Assembly: GCF_042684265.1 (NCBI RefSeq)
Contig: NZ_JBHULB010000005.1
Coordinates: 189,307 to 253,306 of the forward strand
DNA length: 64,000 nt
Direction: 5' to 3'
From: Croceitalea marina
GTDB lineage: Bacteria; Bacteroidota; Bacteroidia; Flavobacteriales; Flavobacteriaceae
Made by a program: the position numbers and the translations under genes. Shown here piece after piece: positions 43,383 to 54,113 of the stretch (positions are counted from its first letter, which is position 1; the number at the start of each line of letters is the position of its first letter). A model generated the notes under the pieces. That model worked only from the letters and a program-made list of their open reading frames with translations, searched no databases and was not told the DNA's origin.

Positions 43383-46007
43383 TTAGAATAAAGTTGTTTG
43401 CGATTCTTCATCACTATCCGGTTTGTTTGTATTTTCTCCATCTACATTTTCTTCTTCAACAACTTCTATCTCATTAGGTGATTGTGCTTGGGGTTCTTCA
43501 TAAGGGAGCGATTCCAGAGCGTTTATATTTTTAACCTTATCACTGGTAAGTTGATTTCCAAGGGCTTTAATTCCTTTGACAGCAATAAAATCTTCAACGT
43601 CTACTTCATGATTAGCCTTAGCTTCTTTACCTCTTGGTTTCACAAATTCTAATTCTACAACTGGCCTCCAATCCGTAGATATCAATTCGAGTTGCGATTT
43701 GGGATGTTCGGTGATTATCAAATCTTCTCTATTGGCATTTTCAATCAAGAAGCGTTTTATGTAGTAGCGCTCTTTCTCACCATCGTAATAAATGGCAGAA
43801 ATTGGTTTGTTCGGATTCCATTTTTCAAGAACAATCATATCGTCGTCAAAACGAGCATTTAAATCAGGAACAATCGTTTTTACATACCCTTTCTGATTTA
43901 CGACCAGTAATAAGTCATCTGGTCGAAACTCTCCGAGCAGCTCTCCTCTTTCATCCACATTCAAGCGCTGTACAATATCATCGAACCAAATTTTACGCGG
44001 TTTTAAAGTAGAAAGTCCTTTTTCTTTTAATTCGATTCGCTTAACAGGATATTTTGTAACAATATTTCCTTTGGAAGTTCTCCCTTTTATTAGAACGTCA
44101 GCGAAGTCGATATCCCATTTTAGCTTTTTGATACTTCCTGATTGTCTAAGGTGCACTGTGATTACTTCAGCTTCACCGTTGGGGTTTGCCGAAAAATAAA
44201 GCACATCAGAATTCGCATTGCCATTGGTGAGGTCATACATTTTGTCTCGCGTAATACTCGTGACATTGAAACGCTTGATATAACTAGGACCTCCCCTGCC
44301 ATCTTTATAAATCATGTTGAATGTAGTGCGTTTATCCTTTTTCTTAAATACGGCTACATGAATAATATTCTTATCAACAAAAATTTTGGAATCCACCTTA
44401 GTGACCATCATCTCACCTTTTTTGGTGAAAACAATAATATCATCAATGTCACTACAATCAGTAACATATTCATCACGCCTTAAGGATGTGCCTACAAAGC
44501 CTTCTTCACGATTTACATAGAGTTTTGTATTCCGGATGACCACTTTTGTAGCCTCGATATCGTCGAATATTCTGATTTCGGACTTACGTTCACGCCCCTG
44601 CGCATATTTCTTTTTGAGTTCCTGAAAATAGTCGATGGCGAAATCTACCAAATTGGCTAGGTAATTCTTCGTTTCCGCTATTCTATCCTCTAAACTGTCT
44701 AAATGCTGCTTGGCCTTGTCTAAATCGAATTTAGAGATTCTTTTAATTCGTATTTCTGTCAGTCGAACGATATCCTCTTCGGTAACAGCACGTCGTAAAT
44801 GCTTGGTGTGCGGTTTAAGGCCTTCATCGATAGCTGCAATAACACCCTCCCAAGTCTCTTCTTCTTCAATTTCACGGTAAATACGGTTCTCAATAAATAT
44901 TCGCTCAAGAGAAGCAAAATGCCACTGTTCTTCCAGTTCGTTAAGTTGAATCTCTAGCTCTGCCTTAAGAAGTTCTACCGTACTATCCGTTGACCTGCGC
45001 AACATTTCAGTAACGCCCATGAAAATAGGCTTGTTGTCTTCTATGATACACCCAAGTGGTGAAATAGAAGATTCACACGCAGTGAAGGCATACAAAGCAT
45101 CTATGGTTTTGTCCGGGGAAATTCCTGAGGGCAAGTGCACCAAAATTTCAACTTCGGCCGCAGTATTATCCTCAATTTTTTTGATTTTTATTTTGCCCTT
45201 GTCATTGGCCTTAAGTATAGAATCTATTAAAGAAGAAGTATTGGTTCCGTAGGGTATCTCTTTAATAACCAATGTATTCTTATCAATATTTTCTATTCTT
45301 GCTCGAACTCTTATTTTTCCACCGCGAAGACCATCATTATAGTTAGTAACATCTATAATTCCGGAGGTAGGAAAATCAGGATATATCTTAAAACTTTTTC
45401 CTTTAAGATGCTTTATGGATGCATCTATCAATTCAACAAAATTATGGGGTAGTACCTTAGTTGAAAGACCGACCGCAATACCTTCTGCACCTTGAGCCAA
45501 CAGCAAGGGAAACTTAACGGGTAAATTAACCGGCTCCTTTTTTCGTCCGTCATATGAAAGTTGCCATTCCGTAATCTTAGGACTAAAAATAACCTCCAGA
45601 GCAAACTTAGAAAGCCTAGCTTCGATATACCTTGAAGCAGCCGCCCTGTCTCCGGTAAGAATGTTACCCCAGTTACCTTGGGTGTCAATCAATAAATCTT
45701 TTTGGCCAATTTGCACCATTGCGTCTGCAATACTGGCATCTCCATGAGGATGATACTGCATCGTATGCCCAACAACATTGGCTACTTTATTATAACGCCC
45801 ATCATCGAGTTCTTTAAGCGAATGCATAATTCTTCGTTGCACAGGCTTAAATCCGTCTTCTATCGCAGGTACCGCTCGCTCAAGAATTACATAAGAGGCA
45901 TAGTCTAAAAACCAATCTTTATACATGCCCGTTACCCGGGTCAACGCATCGTCAGGGGCTCCCTCGTTATTCGAAAAGCCTTCTGTCAATTCTTCATTTC
46001 CATCCAT
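43383..46007 (-). CDS. parC: ParC: DNA topoisomerase IV subunit A
   Basis: An 874-residue type IIA topoisomerase subunit that cleaves and religates DNA and decatenates chromosomes with ParE. It has the quinolone-determinant region HPHGDASIADAM and the catalytic Tyr127 in AAASRYIEARLSKFA. The beta-pinwheel C-terminal domain (about 500-810) precedes an acidic disordered tail (VEEENVDGENTN...). Pairing with parE rather than gyrB, and no canonical GyrA-box being evident, supports ParC. It is downstream of parE with a 27-base gap. Confidence 0.9.
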   Translation of the reverse strand: MDGNEELTEGFSNNEGAPDDALTRVTGMYKDWFLDYASYVILERAVPAIEDGFKPVQRRIMHSLKELDDGRYNKVANVVGHTMQYHPHGDASIADAMVQIGQKDLLIDTQGNWGNILTGDRAAASRYIEARLSKFALEVIFSPKITEWQLSYDGRKKEPVNLPVKFPLLLAQGAEGIAVGLSTKVLPHNFVELIDASIKHLKGKSFKIYPDFPTSGIIDVTNYNDGLRGGKIRVRARIENIDKNTLVIKEIPYGTNTSSLIDSILKANDKGKIKIKKIEDNTAAEVEILVHLPSGISPDKTIDALYAFTACESSISPLGCIIEDNKPIFMGVTEMLRRSTDSTVELLKAELEIQLNELEEQWHFASLERIFIENRIYREIEEEETWEGVIAAIDEGLKPHTKHLRRAVTEEDIVRLTEIRIKRISKFDLDKAKQHLDSLEDRIAETKNYLANLVDFAIDYFQELKKKYAQGRERKSEIRIFDDIEATKVVIRNTKLYVNREEGFVGTSLRRDEYVTDCSDIDDIIVFTKKGEMMVTKVDSKIFVDKNIIHVAVFKKKDKRTTFNMIYKDGRGGPSYIKRFNVTSITRDKMYDLTNGNANSDVLYFSANPNGEAEVITVHLRQSGSIKKLKWDIDFADVLIKGRTSKGNIVTKYPVKRIELKEKGLSTLKPRKIWFDDIVQRLNVDERGELLGEFRPDDLLLVVNQKGYVKTIVPDLNARFDDDMIVLEKWNPNKPISAIYYDGEKERYYIKRFLIENANREDLIITEHPKSQLELISTDWRPVVELEFVKPRGKEAKANHEVDVEDFIAVKGIKALGNQLTSDKVKNINALESLPYEEPQAQSPNEIEVVEEENVDGENTNKPDSDEESQTTLF

Positions 46008-46034
46008 GTATTAAACAAATCTTATTATTTTGAT

Positions 46035-47891
46035 TTACAACTGATTTTCTTCGACCAAATCAAGTTCTACTTTAAGGTTTTTAATTATAAATTCTTGACG
46101 GTCAGGTGTATTTTTACCCATATAGAATTTCAATAATTCTTCAATGGACATTGCTTTATCTAACATTACAGGTTCTAATCTAATATCGTCACCGATAAAA
46201 TGCTTGAACTCATCAGGAGAGATTTCGCCCAATCCTTTAAATCGTGTTATTTCAGGTTTGCCAGTAAGTTTCTCAATTGCGTTTTTTCGTTCTTCTTCAC
46301 TATAACAATAAATCGTTTCTTTTTTATTTCTTACCCTAAAAAGTGGAGTTTGCAAAATGTATAAATGATTCTCTTTAATCAGTTCAGGAAAAAACTGCAG
46401 AAAAAATGTAATCAATAGCAAGCGAATATGCATTCCATCAACATCAGCATCAGTTGCTATCACAATATTATTATATCGAAGGTCTTCCATAGAATCTTCG
46501 ATATTGAGTGCAGCCTGTAGTAAATTAAACTCCTCGTTCTCATAAACAATCTTCTTAGACATGCCGTAAGAATTTAAAGGTTTACCTCTAAGACTAAAGA
46601 CCGCCTGCGTATTTACATCCCTAGATTTGGTTATAGACCCAGAAGCCGAATCTCCCTCGGTAATAAAGAGGGTGCTTTCCAATCGTCTGTCCTTCTTCAT
46701 ATCTTGCAAATGCACACGACAATCACGTAATTTTTTATTATGTAAGCTTGCTTTTTTTGCACGATCGCGAGCTAGTTTTCGAATACCCGATAGCTCTTTA
46801 CGTTCTTTTTCGGCCTGCACAATTTTACGTTGCAAAGCTTCAGCAGTTGTCGTATTCTTATGAAGAAAATTGTCTAAATATTTCCCTATAAAATCATTGA
46901 TATAGGTCCGTACCGTAGGCAAATCGCCTCCCATGTCCGTAGAACCTAATTTTGTTTTGGTCTGGCTCTCAAACACGGGCTCCATTACTTTTATGGCGAT
47001 AGCAGAAATAATGGATTTTCTAATATCCGAGGCATCATAATTTTTGCCATAAAAATCACGAATGGTTTTTACAATGGCCTCTCTAAAAGCCGCTTGATGC
47101 GTTCCGCCCTGTGTTGTATGTTGTCCGTTTACAAAAGAATGGTACTCTTCGCTATATTGCGTTTTACTATGTGTGATAGCGACTTCAATGTCATCTCCCT
47201 TTAAATGAACTATCGGATAAAGAAAGTCCTCTTGATTGTTATTGTCTTCTAGTAAATCTTTAAGTCCATTTTCTGAGTGAAACTTCTCGCCATTAAAGAC
47301 AATGGTCAATCCCGGATTTAAGTACACGTAATTTTTGAGCATGCGTTCTACATACTCGTTTCGATATTTGAACTTTTTAAAAATAGCCTCATCGGGAATA
47401 AAACTTACATGGGTACCCCTTCGCTTTGTAGAATCTGTCAACTCTTCGTTAACTAGGTTACCCGCTTTAAACTCTGCTGATTTAGATTGACCATCTCTTA
47501 TCGATTCAACCCTAAAGTAATTGGAAAGCGCATTGACCGCTTTTGTACCCACACCATTTAACCCAACGGATTTTTTAAACGCCCGGGAATCATACTTACC
47601 GCCCGTGTTCATTTTAGAAACCACATCAACCACTTTACCTAGCGGAATACCACGGCCATAGTCTCGAACCCTTACCTCACTGTCTTTTATTACAATTTCA
47701 ATGGTTTTGCCCGCACCCATCACAAACTCATCGATACAGTTGTCTAAAACTTCTTTCAAAAGAATATAGATTCCATCATCAGCGGATGAACCATCACCAA
47801 GCTTACCAATATACATTCCTGGGCGCATACGAATATGCTCTTTCCAGTCGAGGGAACGGATATTGTCTTCGGTATAATTGGTGTTTGCCAT
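46035..47891 (-). CDS. parE: ParE: DNA topoisomerase IV subunit B
   Basis: A 618-residue GHKL ATPase subunit. ATP-site motifs are LDNCIDEFVMGAG, VRDYGRGIP and GLNGVGTKAVNALS. The TOPRIM domain has TEGDSASG and the metal motif DADVDGMHIR, and the C-terminal ends EFIIKNLKVELD. It is the first gene of the parE-parC pair. Its length suits ParE (GyrB of Bacteroidota is about 640-650). Confidence 0.92.
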   Translation of the reverse strand: MANTNYTEDNIRSLDWKEHIRMRPGMYIGKLGDGSSADDGIYILLKEVLDNCIDEFVMGAGKTIEIVIKDSEVRVRDYGRGIPLGKVVDVVSKMNTGGKYDSRAFKKSVGLNGVGTKAVNALSNYFRVESIRDGQSKSAEFKAGNLVNEELTDSTKRRGTHVSFIPDEAIFKKFKYRNEYVERMLKNYVYLNPGLTIVFNGEKFHSENGLKDLLEDNNNQEDFLYPIVHLKGDDIEVAITHSKTQYSEEYHSFVNGQHTTQGGTHQAAFREAIVKTIRDFYGKNYDASDIRKSIISAIAIKVMEPVFESQTKTKLGSTDMGGDLPTVRTYINDFIGKYLDNFLHKNTTTAEALQRKIVQAEKERKELSGIRKLARDRAKKASLHNKKLRDCRVHLQDMKKDRRLESTLFITEGDSASGSITKSRDVNTQAVFSLRGKPLNSYGMSKKIVYENEEFNLLQAALNIEDSMEDLRYNNIVIATDADVDGMHIRLLLITFFLQFFPELIKENHLYILQTPLFRVRNKKETIYCYSEEERKNAIEKLTGKPEITRFKGLGEISPDEFKHFIGDDIRLEPVMLDKAMSIEELLKFYMGKNTPDRQEFIIKNLKVELDLVEENQL

Positions 47892-48017
47892 TAAAAACGG
47901 GATTATCCCAGCTAATATAGAATTTAGGAGGAAAAATCAAAATGTTACCTCGGGAAAGTAATCAACAAAAGCAAAAAGGATTGTTGATAGCTTTAAAATA
48001 AAGGGACTAAAGGAAAG

Positions 48018-49112
48018 TTAGACGTTGAATCTAAAATGCATTACATCACCATCTTTAACGATATACTCTTTGCCTTCAACGCGCATTTTACCGGCTTCTT
48101 TTACTTTTGCTTCGCTACCAAAAGAAATATAGTCTGCAAATGAAATCACCTCTGCTCTAATAAATCCTTTCTCAAAATCTGTATGAATTACACCTGCTGC
48201 TTGCGGTGCCGTAGCCCCCACAGGAATTGTCCACGCACGCACTTCTTTGACCCCTGCGGTAAAATATGTTTCAAGATCCAATAATTTATAGGCACCACGA
48301 ATCAACTTTGCTGAACCCGGTTCTGAAAGACCGAGGTCTTCTAAAAACAGTTGTCTCTCGTCAAAGGTTTCTAATTCCGTAATGTCCGCTTCGGTACCTA
48401 CCGCTAAAAAAATAACTTCAGCATTTTCATTGGCAACTGCCGCTTTTACTTTATCGACATAGGCATTGCCATTTACGGCGCCATCTTCATCTACATTACA
48501 AACATACAATACGGGCTTGTCGGTAATTAATTGCAATGGTTTTACAAATTCAATTTTATCATCGTCACTAATTTCAATGGCCCGAACAGATTTACCTGCC
48601 TCTAAACCTTCTTTTAATGAAGTGAGCACCGTAGCTTCTTTTTGAGCTTCTTTATTTCCGGTCTTAGCCGCTCTTTTTACTTTATCCAGCTTTTTCTCTA
48701 CACTTTCTAAATCTTTAAGTTGAAGTTCCATATCAATCGTTTCCTTATCCCTAATAGGGTCTACAGAACCATCTACATGTACAATATTGTCATTGTCAAA
48801 ACAGCGCAAGACATGAAGTATAGCATCTGTCTCCCTGATATTGCCCAAGAATTGATTGCCCAATCCTTCACCTTTACTGGCCCCTTTTACCAAGCCGGCG
48901 ATATCTACAATCTCAACCGTTGCAGGAATCACCTTTTCAGGGTTCACCAAAGACTCTAATTGCTGTAATCTGGCGTCCGGTACATTTACTACCCCAATAT
49001 TAGGTTCAATAGTGCAAAAAGGAAAATTAGCACTTTGCGCTTTGGCATTCGATAAACAATTAAAAAGGGTTGATTTACCAACATTTGGCAATCCGACAAT
49101 TCCAGCTTTCAT
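48018..49112 (-). CDS. ychF: YchF: OBG-family ATPase (redox-regulated)
   Basis: A 364-residue TRAFAC-class ATPase associated with ribosomes. It has the P-loop GLPNVGKSTLFN, the switch II DIAGLVKGASKGEGLGN, a non-canonical specificity motif giving ATP preference, a coiled-coil insert and a C-terminal TGS domain (EGKEYIVKDGDVMHFRFNV). It has its own upstream -7 element. It is divergent from the ECF sigma gene. Confidence 0.95.
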   Translation of the reverse strand: MKAGIVGLPNVGKSTLFNCLSNAKAQSANFPFCTIEPNIGVVNVPDARLQQLESLVNPEKVIPATVEIVDIAGLVKGASKGEGLGNQFLGNIRETDAILHVLRCFDNDNIVHVDGSVDPIRDKETIDMELQLKDLESVEKKLDKVKRAAKTGNKEAQKEATVLTSLKEGLEAGKSVRAIEISDDDKIEFVKPLQLITDKPVLYVCNVDEDGAVNGNAYVDKVKAAVANENAEVIFLAVGTEADITELETFDERQLFLEDLGLSEPGSAKLIRGAYKLLDLETYFTAGVKEVRAWTIPVGATAPQAAGVIHTDFEKGFIRAEVISFADYISFGSEAKVKEAGKMRVEGKEYIVKDGDVMHFRFNV

Positions 49113-49130
49113 CTTAAAGTTTTAAGGCTG

Positions 49131-49138
49131 CAAATATA
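49131..49138 (-). promoter_or_regulatory. Candidate -7 element for ychF (TATATTTG)
   Basis: An exact TAnnTTTG match on the minus strand, 18 bases before the ychF ATG. No TTTG is seen at the expected -33 distance. The gap of 173 bases is shared with the divergent ECF sigma factor gene. Confidence 0.45.
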
Positions 49139-49285
49139 GTTTATAGATCTAATAAATAATGCTATTTATTTTGAAGTAAAATTGAAGGTGTTAGAAAAAA
49201 TAAATTACAGATATTACGAATAATGATGCTATTTAACAGTTTTTAATAAAAAAAAAACTACATTTAGACCAAGTTCATTATAAAA

Positions 49286-49852
49286 ATGAAGGCCAGCAAT
49301 TCATTATGGTTATTATTTGTAGAGGGTGATGAAAAGGCATTTTCCGCTTTGTTCAAATACTACTACTCCATGCTACATAATTATGGGAGCAAAATATGTG
49401 GTAATGATATTCTTACCGAAGACTGTATTCAAAATCTATTTGTTTATCTCTTCGAGAATAAAGAGCGTTTATCACATATCAAAAATCCAAACACCTATTT
49501 GTTCGTCTCCTTGCGCAATTCTATTTTTAAACAACTTAAAAAAAGAAAAGCAGAAGAAAGACTTGCTCCAGAGACGGAGCAGGTAATCTCTTTTGAATTC
49601 TCACCAGAAGATTTTTTGATTCAAAAGGAATCTTTTCTATCTACCACTACCATCCTAAATAAAATGTTGAATAACCTACCAACAAGAGAACGAGAAGTAA
49701 TCTACTTAAAGTATTATTCAGGGTTATCGGTCTCAGAGATTTCCGAAGTAATAGAAATATCCAGTCAAAGTGTCTCCAACACCTTATTGAAGGCAATGAA
49801 AAAATTAAGGGAAGGCGCCTTAAAAGGTGTATTACTTAGCGCGCTTGCCTAA
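49286..49852 (+). CDS. ECF RNA polymerase sigma-70 factor (FecI-like)
   Basis: A 188-residue extracytoplasmic-function sigma factor. Region 2 (about 15-85) includes DEKAFSALFKYYYSML and DCIQNLFVYLFENKERL. Region 4 (about 120-180) has LPTREREVIYLKYYSGLSVSEISEVIEISSQSVSNTLLKA. It is the first of three genes forming a FecI-FecR-receptor signalling set. It should be held inactive by the anti-sigma factor encoded 109 bases downstream until the receptor binds its ligand. Confidence 0.93.
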   Translation: MKASNSLWLLFVEGDEKAFSALFKYYYSMLHNYGSKICGNDILTEDCIQNLFVYLFENKERLSHIKNPNTYLFVSLRNSIFKQLKKRKAEERLAPETEQVISFEFSPEDFLIQKESFLSTTTILNKMLNNLPTREREVIYLKYYSGLSVSEISEVIEISSQSVSNTLLKAMKKLREGALKGVLLSALA

Positions 49853-49961
49853 GAAAAAACATAATTATTTCCAGCTCAAAAGCTATTGGCAGCTAAACTT
49901 CAAAAAAATTAGGGTATAAAATAAACTTTTTAGACTCTTACTAATAACGGGCAACTTATAT

Positions 49962-50960
49962 ATGGATTATAAAAATCAAAATTTAATCAACCAGCTTACA
50001 GAAGATGAGTCATTTATTCGCTGGGCAAAAAACAGTAATAAAAACGATGTTGATTATTGGAATAACTGGATTATTAATAATCCGAACAAAATAGAATGTG
50101 TTGAATTGGCCAAAACAATTGTTCTTGGTTTAACTTTTAATAAAAAAAGCGTTGCTTCTGAGAAAATTAATGATGAGCTGGATAAAGTACTCGCTAAAAT
50201 TAATTCTAGGTCCGCTTCAAAAGATAAAATTTCTTTTAAACTCTTTAATTACCGCAACTTTGCGATAGCTGCAATTTTATTATTGTTTATTTCTATTGGC
50301 GCTACTTTATTTCTAAGTAGTGAAAAGGGTGTAGTACATAAAACGGCTTATGGCGAAATTTTAGATTTACAACTTCCTGATGGTACTTCAGTGGTTTTAA
50401 ATGGTAATTCACAAATAAGCTATCCAAAAGGAGATTCTAGAATTATAACACTTGTTGGTGAAGCATACTTTAAAGTAAAATCCATTCCTGCTACTAAAGC
50501 CAAATTTTGGGTCAACACAAACGATTTACAAGTTGAGGTTTACGGAACCAAGTTCCATGTCAACACAAGAAAGAAAAAGACCAAAGTGGTCTTAGATGAA
50601 GGTTCTATTCATTTAAAACTTAAAAATGGGTTAAGTAAGGAAATGGTACCTGGAGATTTGGTTTCTTTCTCTAAAGAAAATAATCAAATTTCCCATAAGT
50701 CGGTTTCAAAAGACACCGCCTACTCTTTATGGCGAGACGGAACATACACCTTCAATAATATAACCTTTAAGGATCTCATGAGCAACCTAGAGTTCTCATA
50801 TGGAATAAAAGCGGAATTTATAGATAAAAATTTAGAAGAACTAAAATTGACAGGGGGGATACCTAATCAAAATTTAAAGATATGTATTGCCGCAATAGAA
50901 AAAGTTACTGGAGCAAGCGTAACTCAATCAAATAACAAATTAATAATTAAACTAAATTAA
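49962..50960 (+). CDS. FecR-family anti-sigma factor (DUF4974-type)
   Basis: A 332-residue inner-membrane regulator. The short cytoplasmic N-terminal (residues 1-90) would bind the sigma factor. A membrane helix at about 100-120 (NFAIAAILLLFISIGATLFL) is followed by the periplasmic FecR domain (EILDLQLPDGTSVVLNGNSQISYP, VEVYGTKFHVN) and a C-terminal DUF4974 region (FNNITFKDLMSNLEFSYGI). DUF4974 resembles an STN fold and likely contacts the receptor's signalling domain. It is followed at once by the TonB receptor gene. Confidence 0.93.
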   Translation: MDYKNQNLINQLTEDESFIRWAKNSNKNDVDYWNNWIINNPNKIECVELAKTIVLGLTFNKKSVASEKINDELDKVLAKINSRSASKDKISFKLFNYRNFAIAAILLLFISIGATLFLSSEKGVVHKTAYGEILDLQLPDGTSVVLNGNSQISYPKGDSRIITLVGEAYFKVKSIPATKAKFWVNTNDLQVEVYGTKFHVNTRKKKTKVVLDEGSIHLKLKNGLSKEMVPGDLVSFSKENNQISHKSVSKDTAYSLWRDGTYTFNNITFKDLMSNLEFSYGIKAEFIDKNLEELKLTGGIPNQNLKICIAAIEKVTGASVTQSNNKLIIKLN

Positions 50961-50971
50961 ACTTGGAAATT

Positions 50972-53900
50972 ATGAAAGTAGAACACCTTTTAAAATTCCT
51001 TCTAACCTTAACATTAATATTTACATGTTTTGGATTGAAGGCAGAAACTGAAGCAAAGGAAACCATTGGTTTGGATGAGTTTCTTGAAGATGTAAGCAAA
51101 AAGCACGAAGTCTTTTTTACTTACAATTCTAAATTGGTATCGGCAATTAGCTTAGACCCAAAAGAATATAGCTATCCGACACTAAACAGAATCATAGACA
51201 AGTTGGAAAGCAAAACAAGCTTTGACTTTGAATATTTGGGCAATAAATATTATGCTGTTTACTCAAAGAAAACTGTGAAGCCAACAATTGCTTTAAAAGC
51301 AGGTACGATGAGCTTTGATATTAAGCCCATAAACATTGCAAGTATTATACAACATAGCGTTAGCGGAAAGGTTACGGATAGCAATGGCGTAGCATTGGGT
51401 GGTGTTAACATTATAGAAAAAGGAACGACTAATGGTACTAGTACCGATTTTGATGGAAATTACACTATAAATGCAGATGAAAATGCCACTTTAATTTTTA
51501 GCTATATCGGGTTTGGGACTAAAGAAGTTGCCGTATCCGGTAAAACCATGATAAATGTTACCTTATCAGAAGGCCAAGAACTAGATGAGGTTATTATTGT
51601 TGGTTCTAGAACTGCTCCACGTAGTAATACCGATACTCCTTTACCAGTTGACGTGTTGGGTGTAAAAGAATTAAACTCCACTGGTCAAGTTACTTTTGAC
51701 AAAGCGTTGCAATATAGAATACCTTCATTTAATACAGTGCAAACCCCTGTAAATGATGCTACATCATTATTAGATCCATACGAAATAAGAAATATGGGGC
51801 CAAGTAGAACCCTTATTCTAATAAATGGAAAAAGAAAAAACTTGAGTGCCTTACTATATACCCAAACATCTCCGGGCCGTGGTGAAACAGGCGCTGATAT
51901 TTCTGCAATCCCAACAGATGCAATTAAAAGGGTAGAGATATTGCGTGATGGTGCTTCCGCTCAATATGGTTCCGATGCTATCGCGGGTGTAATGAACATT
52001 ATTCTAAAGGATAATGCAAGTGAAGGTTCTGCAACAATTAGGACAGGTATTACTTCAGAAGGTGATGGTGAAATGTTTGGTGTTGCCATAAACAATGGGA
52101 GCACTATTGGTGATGATAAAGGTTTTATCAACTACACAGTAGATTTATCCAAGGTAAACTTGGCAAACCGCCCAGGTACAGTAAGTGCAGAGGGTGAAGC
52201 TGGTGACTTTGGAGCTGACATTGCGGTTGTTCAAGAATTTTTATCAAGAAGACCAGACGCTGGAAACATAAATGGTTCTCCAGAAACGGCAGCTGCAAAA
52301 TTCTCAGTAAACTTTGGCTATGACTTAAGTGATAACACACAGCTATATGGTAATGCGGCCTATGTTTACAAGTCTGTGAACAGTTTTGCCAATTATAGAA
52401 CGCCATACTGGAGAACAACTGATGATTTTCCGTATTTAGCAGATTTCTTCCCCGGTAATAATCCGAACAACCCAGGTGGTTATGATGGTTATGTTCCAAC
52501 TTTTGAAGGCTTACTATCGGACTATAATGCAACAGTCGGTTTTAAATCTACTATTAACGATTGGAATGTAGATGCAAGTTTTACAACTGGTGGAAACTTA
52601 CAAACCTATAAAGTAAATGATTCTCACAACCGTAACGTTGTGTTCTCTCCATCTACCTGGGTAGATACAAATGGAAATGGCGTTATCGATGATGGTGAAG
52701 TTACTGAAGGTGCTGAGCTATACAGAGCAAATAGCCAGCAATCTTTTGATCCAGGAGGAACAAGATTTTCACATAATGTTGGTAATATTGATATTTCTAG
52801 AATACTATCAGACAAGATTAGCATTGGTATTGGAGCAGAGTTCAGAACGGAGACTTTTGAGGTTATCGAAGGTGAATTGGCATCTTACGATGGCGGTGGC
52901 GCCGATTCTTTTGCTGGTGCTTCTCCACAAAACTCGGGTAAATTTAATCGATATAATATTGGTGGTTACTTTAGTTTGGATTACGATGTGTCTGATGCCT
53001 TTCTGTTAAGCGGTACTGTAAGAACTGAAAATTATTCAGATTTTGGAAATGCCTTTGTTTACAAAGTTAGCTCACGTTATAAAGTAAGTGATGCATTCAC
53101 ATTAAGAGGTTCGGTTTCCTCTGGTTTTAGAGCACCAACGCTTCATCAAATATTTACCCAGAAAGCACAGTACTCTTTTATTCCAGGTCAAGGAATTCAA
53201 GTAGGAGGTCTTATCAATAATGTGTCTACCCAAGCTAAATTACTAGGTATTCCTCAACTAGATGCGGAAACATCTAACAATTTCACTATAGGTTTCGGTG
53301 GTAAAGCGAACAAGTTTACATACACCTTAGATTACTACAATATTGCCGTAAAAGATCGTATCGTTTTGGGAACTGAAATTGGCCCTAGCGGAGATGCAAC
53401 CAACCCATTGGATATTCTTTTAGCTAGTAATAGTTTAAGTGATATTAGCTTCTTCTCCAATGCTATAGATACTAAAACTTCTGGTATTGATGTAGTTTTA
53501 GGGTATAAAGGCATTGAGTTAGGTGATGGTAGCCTTGATTTTAATTTATCAGGAAACTACACTATACAGAATGAAAGAGATGGGGCCGTAAAAGATATTC
53601 CTTTAGTCGCAAATTCTGGACAATCTGTTGTGAATCAAACACAAGAAGCGTTATTCTTTACTTCTCGTCCTGTTACCAAATGGATATTAGGTGCCAATTA
53701 CGATATTAACAAATTCGGGTTTTTGTTAAATAACACCTATTTCGGTAAAACCTCATTTTTTCAACAAGGTTTAAGCACCGATGCGAATGGTCAGTTTAAC
53801 ATAGGAACTGAATTTACACCTAAAATCGTTACAGATTTAGGAGTGAATTTCAGCGCTTCCGAAAAGCTTACACTTGCTTTAAACATAAATAATATATTAA

Positions 53901-54091
53901 ATGTATTGCCAGAGTGGAGTTTTGTATCGCAAAACGCTGCTGGAGATGCTATTTTGGCTGACGCTGCACAAGTTCAAAATCAGTCTAACTTAATTACATT
54001 CAACCAACGTTATTCTCAAATGACTTACGATGGTTACCACTTTAGTCAGTTAGGAACTATGTTTAACTTATCGTTAAACTATAAATTCTAA
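50972..54091 (+). CDS. TonB-dependent outer-membrane receptor with STN signalling domain
   Basis: A 1039-residue receptor. A signal peptide (KFLLTLTLIFTCFGLKA) leads to an N-terminal STN-like domain (about 30-100: LDEFLEDVSKKHEVFFTYN, YPTLNRIIDKL), then a CarboxypepD-reg-like beta sandwich (SGKVTDSNGVALGGVNI). A plug follows (RNMGPSRTLILINGKR, AIKRVEILRDGASAQYGSDA), then a 22-strand barrel ending SLNYKF. The STN domain links it to the sigma/anti-sigma pair. No SusD gene follows, so it is not a polysaccharide-type pair; the ligand is unknown. ATG at 50972 is preferred to the TTG at 50963. Confidence 0.9.
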   Translation: MKVEHLLKFLLTLTLIFTCFGLKAETEAKETIGLDEFLEDVSKKHEVFFTYNSKLVSAISLDPKEYSYPTLNRIIDKLESKTSFDFEYLGNKYYAVYSKKTVKPTIALKAGTMSFDIKPINIASIIQHSVSGKVTDSNGVALGGVNIIEKGTTNGTSTDFDGNYTINADENATLIFSYIGFGTKEVAVSGKTMINVTLSEGQELDEVIIVGSRTAPRSNTDTPLPVDVLGVKELNSTGQVTFDKALQYRIPSFNTVQTPVNDATSLLDPYEIRNMGPSRTLILINGKRKNLSALLYTQTSPGRGETGADISAIPTDAIKRVEILRDGASAQYGSDAIAGVMNIILKDNASEGSATIRTGITSEGDGEMFGVAINNGSTIGDDKGFINYTVDLSKVNLANRPGTVSAEGEAGDFGADIAVVQEFLSRRPDAGNINGSPETAAAKFSVNFGYDLSDNTQLYGNAAYVYKSVNSFANYRTPYWRTTDDFPYLADFFPGNNPNNPGGYDGYVPTFEGLLSDYNATVGFKSTINDWNVDASFTTGGNLQTYKVNDSHNRNVVFSPSTWVDTNGNGVIDDGEVTEGAELYRANSQQSFDPGGTRFSHNVGNIDISRILSDKISIGIGAEFRTETFEVIEGELASYDGGGADSFAGASPQNSGKFNRYNIGGYFSLDYDVSDAFLLSGTVRTENYSDFGNAFVYKVSSRYKVSDAFTLRGSVSSGFRAPTLHQIFTQKAQYSFIPGQGIQVGGLINNVSTQAKLLGIPQLDAETSNNFTIGFGGKANKFTYTLDYYNIAVKDRIVLGTEIGPSGDATNPLDILLASNSLSDISFFSNAIDTKTSGIDVVLGYKGIELGDGSLDFNLSGNYTIQNERDGAVKDIPLVANSGQSVVNQTQEALFFTSRPVTKWILGANYDINKFGFLLNNTYFGKTSFFQQGLSTDANGQFNIGTEFTPKIVTDLGVNFSASEKLTLALNINNILNVLPEWSFVSQNAAGDAILADAAQVQNQSNLITFNQRYSQMTYDGYHFSQLGTMFNLSLNYKF

Positions 54092-54113
54092 CCTTATTTA
54101 TTTTTATTTTGCG

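Noticed and set aside
52128..52532. 134-codon minus-strand frame inside the TonB receptor gene
   Set aside because: His/Leu-rich composition typical of an antisense shadow and no recognisable domain.
49286..54091. Polysaccharide utilisation locus reading of the sigma/FecR/TonB genes
   Set aside because: No SusD-like lipoprotein or glycoside hydrolase follows the receptor gene within the window.
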